A stretch of DNA of 64,000 nt, taken from the NCBI GenBank assembly GCA_011009095.1, contig VTPC01003680.1, positions 99,350 through 163,349 of the forward strand, in the 5' to 3' direction. How positions within the stretch are numbered: the stretch's first letter is position 1; the number at the start of each line of letters is the position of its first letter. The notes below the pieces were generated by a model. That model had not been told where the DNA came from, searched no databases, and saw only the letters and a program-made list of their open reading frames with translations. Shown here piece by piece: positions 11,459-23,600 of this stretch. The stretch is from Ignelater luminosus. Taxonomy: Eukaryota; Arthropoda; Insecta; Coleoptera; Elateridae. A program made the position numbers and the translations under genes.

Positions 11459-12319
11459 CGAATTTAAAAAAGGTCATCCAACATCGGTGGTTGTGCCAGA
11501 AAACCAAGATGTTGGGCGCGAACTGATAATGCAAGATCGTTATGTGACATCGTGTGGGTGAGGCATCCCTTGACATTAGTATGACAAGCATACACAGGAT
11601 TTTGCATAAACATTTAGCCGTGAAAAAGATTTGGTCGAGTTGAATTCCGCATAATTTGACAAAATCGCTCGTATCGATTGGTGCAAAGGAATGCTCAGAC
11701 AATTCAATCGTAGCGCCTCAAAAGCCGTGTGTAACAAAGGTGAGGAATCTTGGATCTATGCGTACGAGCCCAAAAGTAAACAGCAGTCGAGTGTGTGGGT
11801 CTTCCAAGATGAGCCGAACCCAACAAAAGTTGTTCGCGTAAGAAGCACCACGAAGCAACGGTCGTCTGTTTTTTGGGATAAATGTATATATAGCTACAGT
11901 GCCATTGGAGGATCGTAGATTGGTAAATTCTGAATGGTACATAACCATTTGTTTGCCAAAAGTCTTTGGAGAAATAAGAAACAACAACCAGCGATACAGG
12001 ATCATCCCTCACCACCACAATGCGAGCTCTCACACATCGGCCCAACCATCTCAATATATGACCGATCAAAACATCAAATTGATGGATCATTCGCCTTACA
12101 GTCTTGTTTTGGCACACAGTGATATCTTTTTGTTCCCTTTTGTGAAGAATAAACTACGTACTCAACGATTTTCGACGCCAGAAGAAGCAGTTGATGCGTT
12201 CAAATTGCATGTTTTAGAGAAGCCTCAATTGAAATGAGAAGAGAGAAAAAAAAATTGGTTCACATGTATGCAAAAGTGTATCGATCATCACGGAGAATAT
12301 TCTGAAAAAAAAATAAAAC

Positions 12320-13878
12320 CATTTTTAATGATAACTATTTTGTTTTTATTGATTATGCCGGATATATAAATATCAACTCTTGTAAAACAATATCACAACT
12401 TGAAAATGCACTGTTTAGGGGTTTGTTTCAAAAAATTGCGCTTAGCTTGTCCGACTAGGTGAAATGTTTGTCGTAATAAATTTATCCAACTATTACAATG
12501 AATGTTTATTGCACAATTGATCACTATGATGTGTTTAAAACCTACTCATTATAATACAGTGTTATGAAGGTAATTAAGCACAAAGCATACCTGCGTAGCT
12601 TTAGAATTGTAAATTAGTTGTTGCATACATAATCAGAACGAAATTGAAAACCTAAACAAACTAATTTATGCTGGAATTTATCAGCATAATTATTGCGTTC
12701 TGCACATTTAAGCAATAAAACAAAAAATGTTAATTAACAGCGCAATTAATATATTCTTCATAGACAGCAAAAATTTTATTCCCGCAACCGTAATTGGCAT
12801 GGTATTAAATCTATTTTATCTTGTTAAATTCTGATTTAATTATCTACTATACGTTTGCTAAGTGCATTTTTAAATTTTTCTTTTGTATGTTGCAACTGAT
12901 GGAAGTATTAGAGATATAAGCAAAAAGAATTATGAAATTGATACCGATAGACGGGCAAATATTTTTTCTTTCGAGAATATCATGCCAGTAAGCAACATTC
13001 GCTTTAGTGTAGAAATGTTATTATGTAAAAGCGAAACATGCGCTAAACAAATTTTGTAATTTATTTAATAAGGTTTAAACCAATGCAAAAGACGTATTAA
13101 CATATTGCGCTGAAGGAATGTCGAAAAATAAGTTATATGGTATCACAGAAAGGCACGAAGCAACCAAAACAAATTGAATATGGTCAAGTATCAGAATGCC
13201 TTAGTCTAGTAGATTCACAAAAGTTGAGCGTCGAAGTCAGCCTCGCTTTTCTACCTTTCTCCAAAACAATTTTATGATTAATTAAGAACAAAAAAGGTTG
13301 AAAATGAAAAGTAACAAAAAAAGTTGCTTCGCGATGCGTTAGAAATTAGGAAGTTCATGCAAAGTCATTTAGGTCGGTTACTTATGAAACATCTCTTAAA
13401 AATAAATCGAAAAATACTTGTTTGCGAGAAGCACAATACAACCGCTTTTAACGCCCTCTACTGTTCAAATCTAACACGAAAATTTGTAGCCGTTTAGTAA
13501 CGCGACAGAGGAGCAAGAACTAAGCGACTAATAAACTGTAGTGTGGTTGCAGCTAGATGTGAATACCTGCATGCTGCGTAACTGCTTGCATGAACTTTAA
13601 TTTGTTTTCATTGAACGCAAGCAGCAGTGTTCTGTGTAAAAAAACTAAAAGTAAATTTAGAGATGCCACGCCGCGCTGTGTCTGTCACATCATTCAAGAT
13701 CAAAAAAAAGTACACGGTTAAAATCCACGACTGCTTTAGCGTGAGTTGATTTAAGTAACGGGCAGCATAGCTACTGAATTAATACTGTAAAATCTTTAGA
13801 TAATCTGGGATGAAACACTTGACCAAGTTGGTAAAATCAGGATAACACACTGCTGTTCTCTTAATGTTACAAATGTTG
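12320..13878. other. Interval without recognised gene
   Basis: AT-rich DNA between mariner B and the split LINE. The 3' end of mariner B must lie in the first 150 bases. The last few hundred bases may be a 5' part of LINE A that has decayed beyond recognition by eye. Confidence 0.35.
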
Positions 13879-13879
13879 A

Positions 13880-14060
13880 ACTAACTGCATCAACAAACAG
13901 GCTTCATTAAAGGACGCTCAACAACAGATGCTATATTTACATTATAACAAATAATTAAAAAACGGGGAGATTATAACCAAGAAACACATATTACCTTTGT
14001 AGATTTCGAAAAGACATTTGACAACGTAAGCAGACAAAAGCTATGAGAAATAGTGGAACA
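13880..14060 (+). pseudogene. LINE A reverse transcriptase, 5' fragment
   Basis: This short stretch reads QQTGFIKGRSTTDAIFTL, then IIKKRGDYNQETHITFVDFE and KTFDNV, the fingers/palm start of a non-LTR retrotransposon RT, where the family has QxGFRKGRSTxDAI and FVDYEKAFD. The first catalytic aspartate (FVDFEK) is retained. Translation stops occur within it. The remainder of this RT, from just before YADD onwards, is found 4.2 kb downstream at 18283 on the same strand, and the gap is filled by an antisense LINE. About 80-90 residues expected between the two pieces are missing. Confidence 0.82.
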
Positions 14061-14099
14061 AAGGAAGAACAACAAGCGATATAGAGAGAGCACAACAGG

Positions 14100-16880
14100 C
14101 CTATTGGCCCAAGGCTTGTTGGACTATGTCCCTCCATTCCTTTCTTTCTCCTTTCTCGCCCATTTTTTCTAAATCCTCTTCCACTTGTTTGAACCATTTA
14201 ATTCTTGGTCTACTTCTTCCTCTATTATCGAATGAATCCGTTTTGAGCACATTCTTCACCATCCTGATATCTTCTCTTCTCCAAATATGCCCTAACCATC
14301 AAATCCTTTGTGCTTTGATAGCTGATGTTATTTTAGGCTCTTTAAACAGTTCGTAGATCTCTTCATTTGTCCTCCTCTGCCACCCATCCTCTATCTTCTT
14401 CCCACCAAAAATCCTTCTTGACATCCTTCGTTCTCACACTTGCAACTTGATCTCCATCTTTTTTGTTATCACCCACGTTTCACTTGCGAACAATACTATA
14501 GGTCTTATCACTGTTCTGTAATTCCTTAACTTTGCTTTCCTCGACACTATTTTAGATCTCAGTGTTTTTATCAGAGCACTTGCACATGCGGAGCCTTTTC
14601 TAATTCTTTCTTTAATCTCTTCTTTATTTCACCCTGTTTCATAAATAATGGACTCCAAGTATTTGTATCTGTCCACTTGAAGAATATCCATGTTATCTAG
14701 GTCTCGATCTATTCTATTACTTCTTCCTCTTCTCCATGTTGTCCCCATCTCCATATATTTTGTTTTGTAGCTGTTCATTTTTAAACCCATCTTTACACCT
14801 GCTCTATGTAAATTTCTTATAGCCTCGGTAAGTTAATTTTTTGTTCTTGCTAGTTTAACCACATCGTCAGCGTTTGCGATACACTGATGACTTCCGTTGT
14901 AAATTATTTTTTTTGTTTGTACTCTGTTTTCTCTTATCACCTTCTCTAGAACGAAGTTGAATAAAACTGTTGATTGTGGGTCGCCTTGTCGTAAACCTCT
15001 ATTCACTGGGAAGCTGTCTGTTAATGTTCCATTTTCTCTTACCTTATATCGGGTACTGTTTAGTGTAATCTTAGCCAGTTTAATTAGTTTAGGAGGAATG
15101 CTAAATACTCTAAGTATGTTGTACATTTGGTCCCGTTTTATCTTGTCATACGCTTTGGTAAAATCAATAAAAACGATATAGAAACCTATTCTATGTTCTA
15201 ACAGGCTTCTTGTATTTGCCTTACTATATGAATTTGATATATTACTGATTTTTCTTTTCTGAAACCGACCTGATTATCTCCTATTATTTCTTCTATATGT
15301 GCTTTTATTAGTTTAGCTAGTACTTTATATACTTTATCTAAAAGTGCAATCCCCCTATAATTTTCACACTTTCTGCTATCTCCTCCGTTCAGAAGTGGAT
15401 GTATCACTGCCTCTTCCCATCTCTTCGGCATTTCGTATGTGTCCTATAATATTTTTCTTATTTCTATGATTTCCTGCTGTAATCTTTCTCTTTCAAACTT
15501 AATCATTTCCGCATTATTACTGTTTTCTCCTGGGTTCTTGTTTTTTTCAAACCCATTGTTACTTTTTCTCCCTCCTCTGGTTGTGTTTCATTCCTTTCTT
15601 CACCATCCTTTTCTTTACTTTCTTGCTGGTCGTCACTAAGATCTTCTCCAAATACATCTTACCCTTACTTCTTCTCTATCACCCATTATATTTCCTTCTT
15701 TGTTTTCAATAAAAACTGTTTTGCTTAGTATTCTTTTCTTTTTTCTCTTATTTCGTTATAAAATCTTCTACTATCTTTTCATGTAAATTCCCTTTCTATT
15801 TTTTCCTCTAGGAATTTCTTCTTCTTTTTTCTACACACCTGTTTAACTTTCTAGCTAGCTTCTTTCCATACCTCTTTGTTACTATCTGAGGGATTGTTTA
15901 GTAATTCTAATCTTGCTGTTCTCCTCTCGTTTAAGCACTCTCTCCATTCTTCATCAAATTAACCTTCTCTTTTTACTATACACCTCGCTCCATTTTTCCA
16001 CTCTTTCCCATTTTTCATTTATATTGTTTTCATTTCTTCCTTCTGCCAGGTTCAGTTCAACGTGGTCCTGGTAATTTCTAACTGCTTCTCAATCATTAAA
16101 CAGTTCCATCGTATCTTACTTTGTATAGGTATATTTTTTTCAGTTTCATCACATTAAGAAAGTGGTCAAAATCCATATCTGCCCCTCTGTATACTCTGGC
16201 ATCTATGACACTACTTCTACTAAAAATAGATCTATTTGGTTTAGTGTCTCGCCATTTGGAGACCTCCAAGTGCCTTTGTGTATTTTCGTATGTGCCAATA
16301 CTGTTCCCATTATATTCAGATTTTGCTCTATTGCGAACTCTATTAGTTTTTCTCCATTCTGATTACTACTTTTATGTAGACTTTGCTTCCCTATCACCAT
16401 TTTGTAAATTTCTTCTTGTCCCACTTTAGCATTACAATCTCTTAAGACTATTTTAAATCGTAATTTGAAATCATTGTAAAGATCTCTTCTAGTTTTTTGT
16501 AGTATTCATTTTTTCTTCAATATCCTTTTCTTCGGTCGGAGCATGCACATTTATCAAACTGATATTTATATACCATTCTTTCAATCGTATATAACACATT
16601 CGATTCAAGATAGCATTAAATTTCTTTATAACATTTTTCCATTTTTTATGTACCACACATCCCATGCCAAAAATCTTCTGCTCACATCCACTGCTTCAAA
16701 TTAAGTAATCTCTTTTTTGTACTGTATTGTTACCTCTTTGCTTCATTTTTTGCAATGCCACAATATCTACCCCATATTTCTTTGCTGCTTCATTTAGTTG
16801 TTTTAATATCCCCACTTCATTAGTACCTCTAGGTAGTAGGTTCCATGTACCCACTTTTATTATGTTTTCACCCTGCTTTT
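14100..16880 (-). pseudogene. LINE B ORF2: endonuclease and reverse transcriptase
   Basis: The endonuclease starts near 16855 with KVGTWNLLPRG and includes NVHAPTEE-like and DFNAKVG-like traces, followed by HKGTWRSPNGETLNQIDLFL at about 16230-16290, the family's substrate-binding and catalytic C-terminal blocks. RT follows: PKRWEEAVIHPLLNGGD and ENYRGIALLDKVYKVLAK (15430-15310), NQVGFRKEKS, FIDFTKAYDKI, then GLRQGDPQSTVLF and CIANADDVVKLA (15000-14850). The usual F/YADD box is NADD, which keeps both aspartates but changes the aromatic residue. The tail (SRPRIKWFKQVEEDLEKMG) is near 14150-14210. ORF2 proteins nick the target and prime reverse transcription there. Frameshifts and stops break the frame throughout. 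Confidence 0.85.
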
Positions 16881-17062
16881 TATTTTTTAAGTTTTTCTTG
16901 TTAAATTTGCTGCTTTTACTTCATATTTATTTACTGCTTGTTTTCCTGTATTCTATTCCATTTTCTTTGCCATTTCCGTCATCGTATTTCCATCCCCATA
17001 TTTACCAGTTACCTTTTTGTCATGGTTTCTACTAATTTTTCCTCTTCCTTTTTCCATTTCCA

Positions 17063-17810
17063 TTATGTGCCATTTACTACAACCTTCTTCATTCCTATGT
17101 TTACATCTTTTCCATTACTTCTTTCCTTGTACGCAAATTTCCTAATACTTGTTTGTCTTTCCCTTTCTCTTCTTGTGATATTATCGTTTATATAAATGTT
17201 AGCACCCTGTATATCTTTTAACTTCGATTTACTTTGCATAATTCTATCCTTCTCATGTGTATTGTTCATTTCTATAAGAAATGTCCTCAGTCCCAACTGA
17301 CAGACTGTTTTTATCTTTGCTTCGATCCCTAAGTGCTGTTTAACAAAATCATTCATTGCCTCTTTCAGTGCTAATAGATCGCTGGTGTCCATTTTTAATC
17401 CAGTCACTACAAATTTTTTCTTTTTCTAATATTTCTACGCTGTTTTTTATCTCTTTTAGTTCTGTTTTAATTTTTATATTTTCTTTTTTTAAAATTCCAT
17501 TTTCGTCTTTTAGCATGTTGTTTCCTTTTTTCAATTTGTTTAATTTTTCGTTACATTCGATTCTTATTTGTTTTAGTTCATTTTTTAAGACCTTCGTCAT
17601 ATCTAACAACATATCTATTTTACTTTCAACCTCTGACTTTCCCGAACTGTTTTTTGGTATTAGCGATCTAATTGTCTACTTACTTCTTCTGAATAATTCT
17701 ACTTCTCCGTCTTTATTTTCATCTCTTATTTTCTTTTTTAACCCTTCATCTGTTGAACCACCATCAAATTCTGTTTGATTATCCCCATCTTTCGACTTAT
17801 TACACTCCAT
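17063..17810 (-). pseudogene. LINE B ORF1, coiled-coil RNA-binding protein
   Basis: The putative start is the ATG at 17810-17808 (MECNKSKDGDN). A lysine- and glutamate-rich coiled coil follows (NKLKKGNNMLKDENGILKKE, about 17540-17480), then a basic C-terminal half with INDNITRRERERQTSIRKFA and KDVNIGMKKVVVNG (17200-17063). This is the layout of LINE ORF1 proteins, which coat the element RNA; the IxxxxTxRER motif is typical of those next to APE-type ORF2. There is an in-frame stop after FRRSK near 17675 and a frame change near 17400. I infer the function from layout and position just upstream of the endonuclease. Confidence 0.7.
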
Positions 17811-18153
17811 TTGGTTGATTTCCGTATTCCACCTTCACTTTAATTTAATTTTCCTTTCCCACCTCGACTCTCTCTATGCACGCTACTCTAGCTTTATCTC
17901 GCTTGAACGTTGTGTTATTTTCGCACTTGTTCACCTGGAGGATTCTATGATCGCACTTTCACAATAATTTTGTTCTGTTTTTCACTAATTAACTTCTCCT
18001 GCACTTTTATTTCTATTATATTCGTAACCACAGCTACAAGAATGTAATATTAACCATCCACAAATATTTAATTCGCATTTTTTCCTCGAAAAATACACTC
18101 TACAACACCCAAAAATAAAAAAAAGTATGGCATTGTATTTAAAAAGCTCCATA

Positions 18154-18196
18154 TGACGTCATAGATATCGATAGATATCGAAAGGAGATGACGTCA
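18154..18196. promoter_or_regulatory. Paired TGACGTCA palindromes around a 10-bp repeat
   Basis: Two perfect TGACGTCA octamers, the cyclic-AMP response element consensus, lie at 18154-18161 and 18189-18196. Between them ATAGATATCG is repeated twice in tandem (18161-18180). The cluster is about 350 bases upstream of the LINE B ORF1 start, so it could be the internal promoter of that element or a piece of the DNA it entered. Function is inferred only from the motif. Confidence 0.4.
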
Positions 18197-18282
18197 CAAA
18201 CAAACACAGCACCTTAAAAACATCGAAAATAAAATAAAAATTGTGTTTTAGCTTTTTAAAAATATCATTCGTTTTGAAATTA

Positions 18283-19026
18283 CTGATTTTATTCTATAAG
18301 CACTGTATATTGACGATGCCATTGAAAAATGCAAATCAGTTTCAAATGAAGGAATTGATCTTGACAGAAACACACTCCTAAATGTAATAATGTATGCTGA
18401 CGACCTCACGCTAATAACAAAAACTTAAAACGAACTTCAAAGAGCAATATATAAATTGAGTGAAATATATAAAGAATATAACATGAAAATTTCTACAAAA
18501 AAGCAAAAACAATGGCATTTATAGGGAAAGATATAATAAGAACGAAGATAGTTGTAAATAATAAAGTAGATTTAACCATTTTAGCTATTTGGGATGCGAT
18601 ATCTCTTAAGACTGCAGTAAAGATGTGGAACAGAAGATTAATAAGTTCTCTTACATCCGTGGAACAATAAACAAGAGTTAAAAAGATAAAACACGAAAAG
18701 ATTACTAGGATGAAATTTTACAAAACAGTAGCGGTGCCAACTCTTACATATGGCAGTGAGAATTGGATAATACGAAAACATGAAGTAAAAAGAATTCAAA
18801 CACAAGAAATGAAGTTTTTGAAACAAGCTGAGGGTTGTAGTCAAAGAGATATGATAAGAAATCAAGATATTAGAGAAGAATTGCAAATCTACAGTTTAAA
18901 TGAAAAAATAAAACAAAATAGAATAAAGTGGAACGAACATTGGGAAAGAATGAATACAGATACAATACAGTACAAAGCAACAGGAAGAAAAAGTTTAGGT
19001 AGACCAAGAAAGCGGTGGGTACCATA
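18283..19026 (+). pseudogene. LINE A reverse transcriptase, 3' fragment
   Basis: It resumes with LYIDDAIEKCKS and the catalytic box VIMYADDLTLITKT (about 18390-18425), then NMKISTKK. The open part at 18710-19027 reads MKFYKTVAVPTLTYGSENW, IREELQIYSLNEKIKQNRIK and TGRKSLGRPRKRW, the usual C-terminal end of this insect non-LTR family. The YADD box is intact, but the segment between 18440 and 18700 is shifted and stopped. Together with 13880-14060 it forms one older element cut in two by LINE B. Confidence 0.87.
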
Positions 19027-19030
19027 ACAG

Positions 19031-20600
19031 GCTTAGGGAGCCAATACATAAAGTGAAGAAGAGGAAGAAGTTAAGTCGTTGTGAATTATCTTTTTAAAGC
19101 GTCTGTCGACAGTTAATTGAAAGTCCAAAACAGAAGTAATGTTCCTAACAAATTTATTTATAAGTACCTACTTGCAAAGAGTGATGGAAAATCAGATTGA
19201 TACTAATTTATGTAACGATTAAATTGCGGTCGCAGTATTGCCGTTTATGGTAGTAAAACAATATGGTATACAACATATTTTGTGTGCTCAACGTTAAGCA
19301 TGTGTACTCGACTTAATTTAGCAAACAATTTAGTATAAATTACATTATCATTTATGAGCTTGGCTTATCTGTAACGTTGCTTTAAATGCGAAGTACAAGT
19401 ATTTATTTTATCGGAGGTAAGTTTGTTAATTACTTATGTCAGAAAAAAATCAAATACGTAACCGTTTAATCAACAGATAAAGTAAACGTAAACACTTACT
19501 TCAGAAATAGTTCAGTCCCCATACAAGAACATTCGATACTGTTGGTGCATACCTGCAAACAAAGGTTCTAATTAGTTAACTTTTACGATTACATTACTAT
19601 TTACAACTTGAGTTTCTCATGTTTAGCACGAACATCCTGTTAATATTTAATTTACAGCACATCTATACGATGTTTTCAGTTGAATACGAAAACAATTATT
19701 TTTAAAAACGATCCAATAATAAAACAATACCGTACTGATTTTAAGAAATTTTAATCAAGCTTTTGTACAACGTTTTAATAAAATGTTTTAAAACTCCCAT
19801 CTTTATTTCATCAATTTAAAACTTAAAAAAATCCATACACACTGTCAGCGTACTAATCTATTCTGAACCTCTGCATTTGACGTCATCAGAATTTAATCAG
19901 AAACTGCCATCAGCTTTCGGCGAGCCTAAATTTCCTTTTATTTTCTAGAAAGCAACGTAACAATAAATCAAACCATTTAATGTTTTCCTATACTTTAATG
20001 CCGTGCTAATAACATAATACCACCTAAATATCATAATGATACCTAAATAAAACATTTATAGCTCGATATTATTATTATTTCAGTTGTTAAATTTCCAAAT
20101 ATAATAATAGCATGGCAATGCTAGAAATACTTTATTGCACAATATAAAGTTTTGAAATGTCTTTTAAGTAAAGAAAAAACATTATAAAACTTATGCAGTT
20201 ACAAAAATTTATGATCTGTAATAATTGATAATGTTAGACATAAAACGGTACGACATTAAAGTTTCATGATTTCGAAATCTGTTTTTGTAGGATTTCCGAG
20301 GGCGTAATTTAGGTTTTGATGGAAACAACAAAAATCGACTGCTTATCAAAATTTCAAATTTACCCCAAAAAACAAGTATGAATAATAATATAAAAACACC
20401 ACTGAATACATTTTAAAATTTTGAATAAAAACAAGACCTAAAAGACGAATCTTGTAATCAATTTAATATAATTTAATTAATTTATTGCCAGCAGAGTACG
20501 ATAAGTTATAACCACCAAAATCACGTAGCAAAGCATCTTGTCTTAAACACTTTCCGAAGCTACATTAAGTACTCCTACAATTAAAACATATCGTTGTCCT
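19031..20600. other. AT-rich interval, no gene seen
   Basis: No protein homology or paired ends recognised. It lies between LINE A and the first copy of the element C motif array at 20606. Confidence 0.4.
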
Positions 20601-20605
20601 AATTA

Positions 20606-23600
20606 ACAAACCACGTAACTCCAAAACATACGATTTTGAGATTTTCATGCTATTGCATTCGTTTATGGTTCCTGCACAACTTCACCAAACCTCATAACTC
20701 CAAAAAATTTAAATCATCGAACAAAAGGGAAAAACAAACCACGTATATTTTTAGGGGGGAATTTCGTTATTGCAAACCAAGTAACTCCTAGCAGGGGCAG
20801 CCTGTTGTAATGCAAAAGTGTGCTGTCTGTGCAGTGTTTGCATTTATCTGTGATTACAACATTCTTTTATTGTTTGGAGGCTATATGGCACGTGTTTGAA
20901 GGTTGGTAATGCAATATAATATTATTTTAGCATAAAATTATAATGAATGTAAAATTTTAAGTTGAAAACTAATCTGTTTGAAAAGGATATGTGACTTACG
21001 TGTTTTGTTAACAAAACAAAGTTTTAGGTTAGTTTGCAATTTTTGAGTTACATGTTTTCATTCTATCAACGTTTACTTTTAAAATAATTTACTTAAAATT
21101 GTACTTTACTAAGTTTAGTTTAAATTCAGGTAATTTATAAGTTTTATGAGGATTTACTAGCAGAAAAACATTATTTTTTGTTTACTTCTACTAAACTCAG
21201 ATGGAGTTACGTTGTGTGCTAATTTGTTCTTTATGAAGTTACGAGGTTTTATTTCAATATGGAATGGTAGATACGGGGTTTATCTACAATTAAAGGTTTT
21301 GAATGAAAGACATTCCAGGAGTTAAGTGGTCTGTATTCGTTTTATTAAACTGACCACTAATTACGTTTTTGTTACTTTTCAGTTCAAAAATGTCTTTGAG
21401 AACAAAAAAATACTAAAACTAGCAATAATTATACAATCTGACAAGGGAAATGGTGGATGTTTGCTTTTGCCGCCGGTCAAGGACCAAGATTGTACTGACT
21501 GCACTAATTCACCTTCAAAGATTGACAAGGAAGATGTCATTGTTGCTGATATTATTTCTACAGCAGACACGTTCATGATTGATGAAAATGGCATCTTAAT
21601 TCAAATATTTCCTGAATCTGAAGCTCAAAATCAAACAACTGATGTTAATGATTTAAATAATTTAATAATGTTAGAGACTGAAAATAATAACAAAAATGTT
21701 AATAACACACAATTAGTGGAGGAAAAGGAAGAAGCTGGAAATTTTGATATAAGTCAAGATATAAGTTTTGGAAGTCTCCCTATAAACCTAAACCTTTCAG
21801 ATACTGAAGCACTTAGTGCTGTTAAAGAATTACATGATGATTGTGACATACTGACGCATACCGACCTTGATTATAGTTTAATAAGTGAAAGTGTTTAGTG
21901 TCAAGCAGAAAAATCTAATGAGTTTATCTCAGAACCATGTGACAAGGGAACAAAGGATGCAACGGAGTTAAGTCAAGAGGTAAACAGTAGACAAAAAATA
22001 ATTGTGGTAGTTGAAGTTTACAAGGAGAAAAATCAATTACCAGAACCTAGAGTTCTGTAGGATAATAAAATGGCAGAACCTAATCATCAAATCAGTACGA
22101 CTATTGACGTAGAAACAGCTGATATAAATGACTTGAATATAATTACAATAGAAACAGAAGAAAATAACAGTGTTAATAACACAGAACCAGTTGAGGCAAT
22201 TGAAGAAGCTGAAAATCTTGATAAAGATATAAGTCAAAATATTCTGAAACCCAGAAGAAGGAGACGACATCAAGTAACAGAAGATGATTGGGAAGTTAAA
22301 AAAGCAAAGATCTTACGTGAACAAGGTAAAGAATACAAAGGGAGAAAGGTTATAGATGGAAAAGTCACGGGATTTGTCAGTAGGCCTAAGAGAACGATGA
22401 AAGAAATTACTTGCAAATGTAAAGGTAAAACCTTTCATTGCAAGACATTGACAGAAACAGAAAAACAAAAGATGTTCAATGATTTTTGGAAGTTGAGCTG
22501 GAAGGAAAGAAAGACTATGACACATGTAAATTTTACCCAAAGATCTCGGGATAGGAAAATTGAAAACACTTCGCGCCGAAATTTTTTTTAAATTCTATTT
22601 ATATGTAAATAATTCAACAAAGGTCGGAGTATGCAAAAAGACATTACTGGCAATTTTAGGGATAGGGGAATTGATGGTCAACAAGTGGTTAGAAGACGGA
22701 GGAGAAGATCATGTAGAGTTGAAAGAAAAAGACGAAACCGACGAGAGAACTGAAAATAAAAGACAATCAAAGAAGATTACAAGACAACGAGATTTAAATG
22801 AAAGAATAAAATTTATTAAAAGAGTTTTTATTGGCATTGCCAAATGTAGAATCACATTATTGTCGAGCGTCTTCTCAAAAACTCTATTTGGAGCCTTGTT
22901 GGACGTCAAAGTCTCAGTTGTTCAAGGTTTATACTGACAATTGGTGCAAGGAAAAAAAATGCAAGCCACTGCCTTCCTGTACCTTCCACAAAACGTTTGA
23001 AAATCTGAATTTGTCTTTATACAGACCGAAGAAAGATCAATGTGATATATGTAGAGCATACAAGCTAAAACACATTACTAGTGAAGAATACAAGGATCAT
23101 TCAAAGAAGAAAACCGCTGCTAGGCAAGAAAAAGACAACCATAAAAAAATGAAGAGCATGTTTACACGGTGGATCTTCAGAGCCTGTTATTATATCCTAA
23201 ATAAAATGCTTCAGGCATATATTACAGGAGGAAACTTTCGGTCCACAACCTTTGTATGTATGATCTAAAGACAAAAGATGGATTTTGCTACCTGTGGAAT
23301 GAAACAGAAGGCGAACTCACTGCAAATGTGTTTGCAAGCATTGTAAGTCATTTCATTCAATCCCAGTTACCGCTTCGCAACAATGCAAAGAAAATAATAA
23401 TTTTCAGTGACGGCTGTAACTATCAAAACAGAAGTTCTATTTTGAGCAATGCCCTGTTACATTTAGCTGTTAAGTACAAGATCTGTATCGAAAGCAAATA
23501 TCTGGAAAAAGGTCACACTCAAATGGAGTGTGACTCTATGCACTCCACCATAGAGCGGTATCTAAAACAGAGAGAAGTTCATGTACCAGCTGATTATGTA

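Larger units (their letters stand above)
10690..12310 (+). pseudogene. Mariner B transposase, split by an insertion
   Basis: The relic starts near MIYYDFQRG (about 10701) and continues as GRRSLTDEF to 10858, where a 600-bp foldback element interrupts it. It resumes at 11460 with KKGHPTSVVVPENQDVGREL. Later blocks are GEESWIYAYEP (11740-11770), NPTKVVR, NSEWYITICLPKVFGEIR, HHHNASSHTSAQ and HSDIFLFPF, ending near 12300 with ENILKKK. This is a DD34D mariner lineage common in insects. The family normally has TGDESWI and HHDNASSH; here the first aspartate is glutamate and the second is histidine, so two of three catalytic residues are gone in addition to many frameshifts. It is therefore an old insertion. 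I did not resolve its inverted ends. Confidence 0.88.
14070..17810 (-). mobile_element. LINE B, APE-type non-LTR retrotransposon (antisense)
   Basis: A two-ORF non-LTR element reads from about 17810 down to about 14070: ORF1, then an APE-type endonuclease, reverse transcriptase and a C-terminal tail. It splits the plus-strand LINE A, so it inserted later. Its coding strand is A-rich, which is why the plus strand here is T/C-rich and full of meaningless long frames. The 5' untranslated part probably extends upstream of 17810 toward 18130. No poly-A tail or target duplication was delimited. Many stops show it is inactive. Confidence 0.85.

Noticed and set aside
16121-17195. Plus-strand T-rich frames of 85-102 codons with hydrophobic, membrane-like translations
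   Set aside because: They lie antisense to the coding strand of LINE B; the hydrophobic look comes from the T-rich complement of an A-rich gene.
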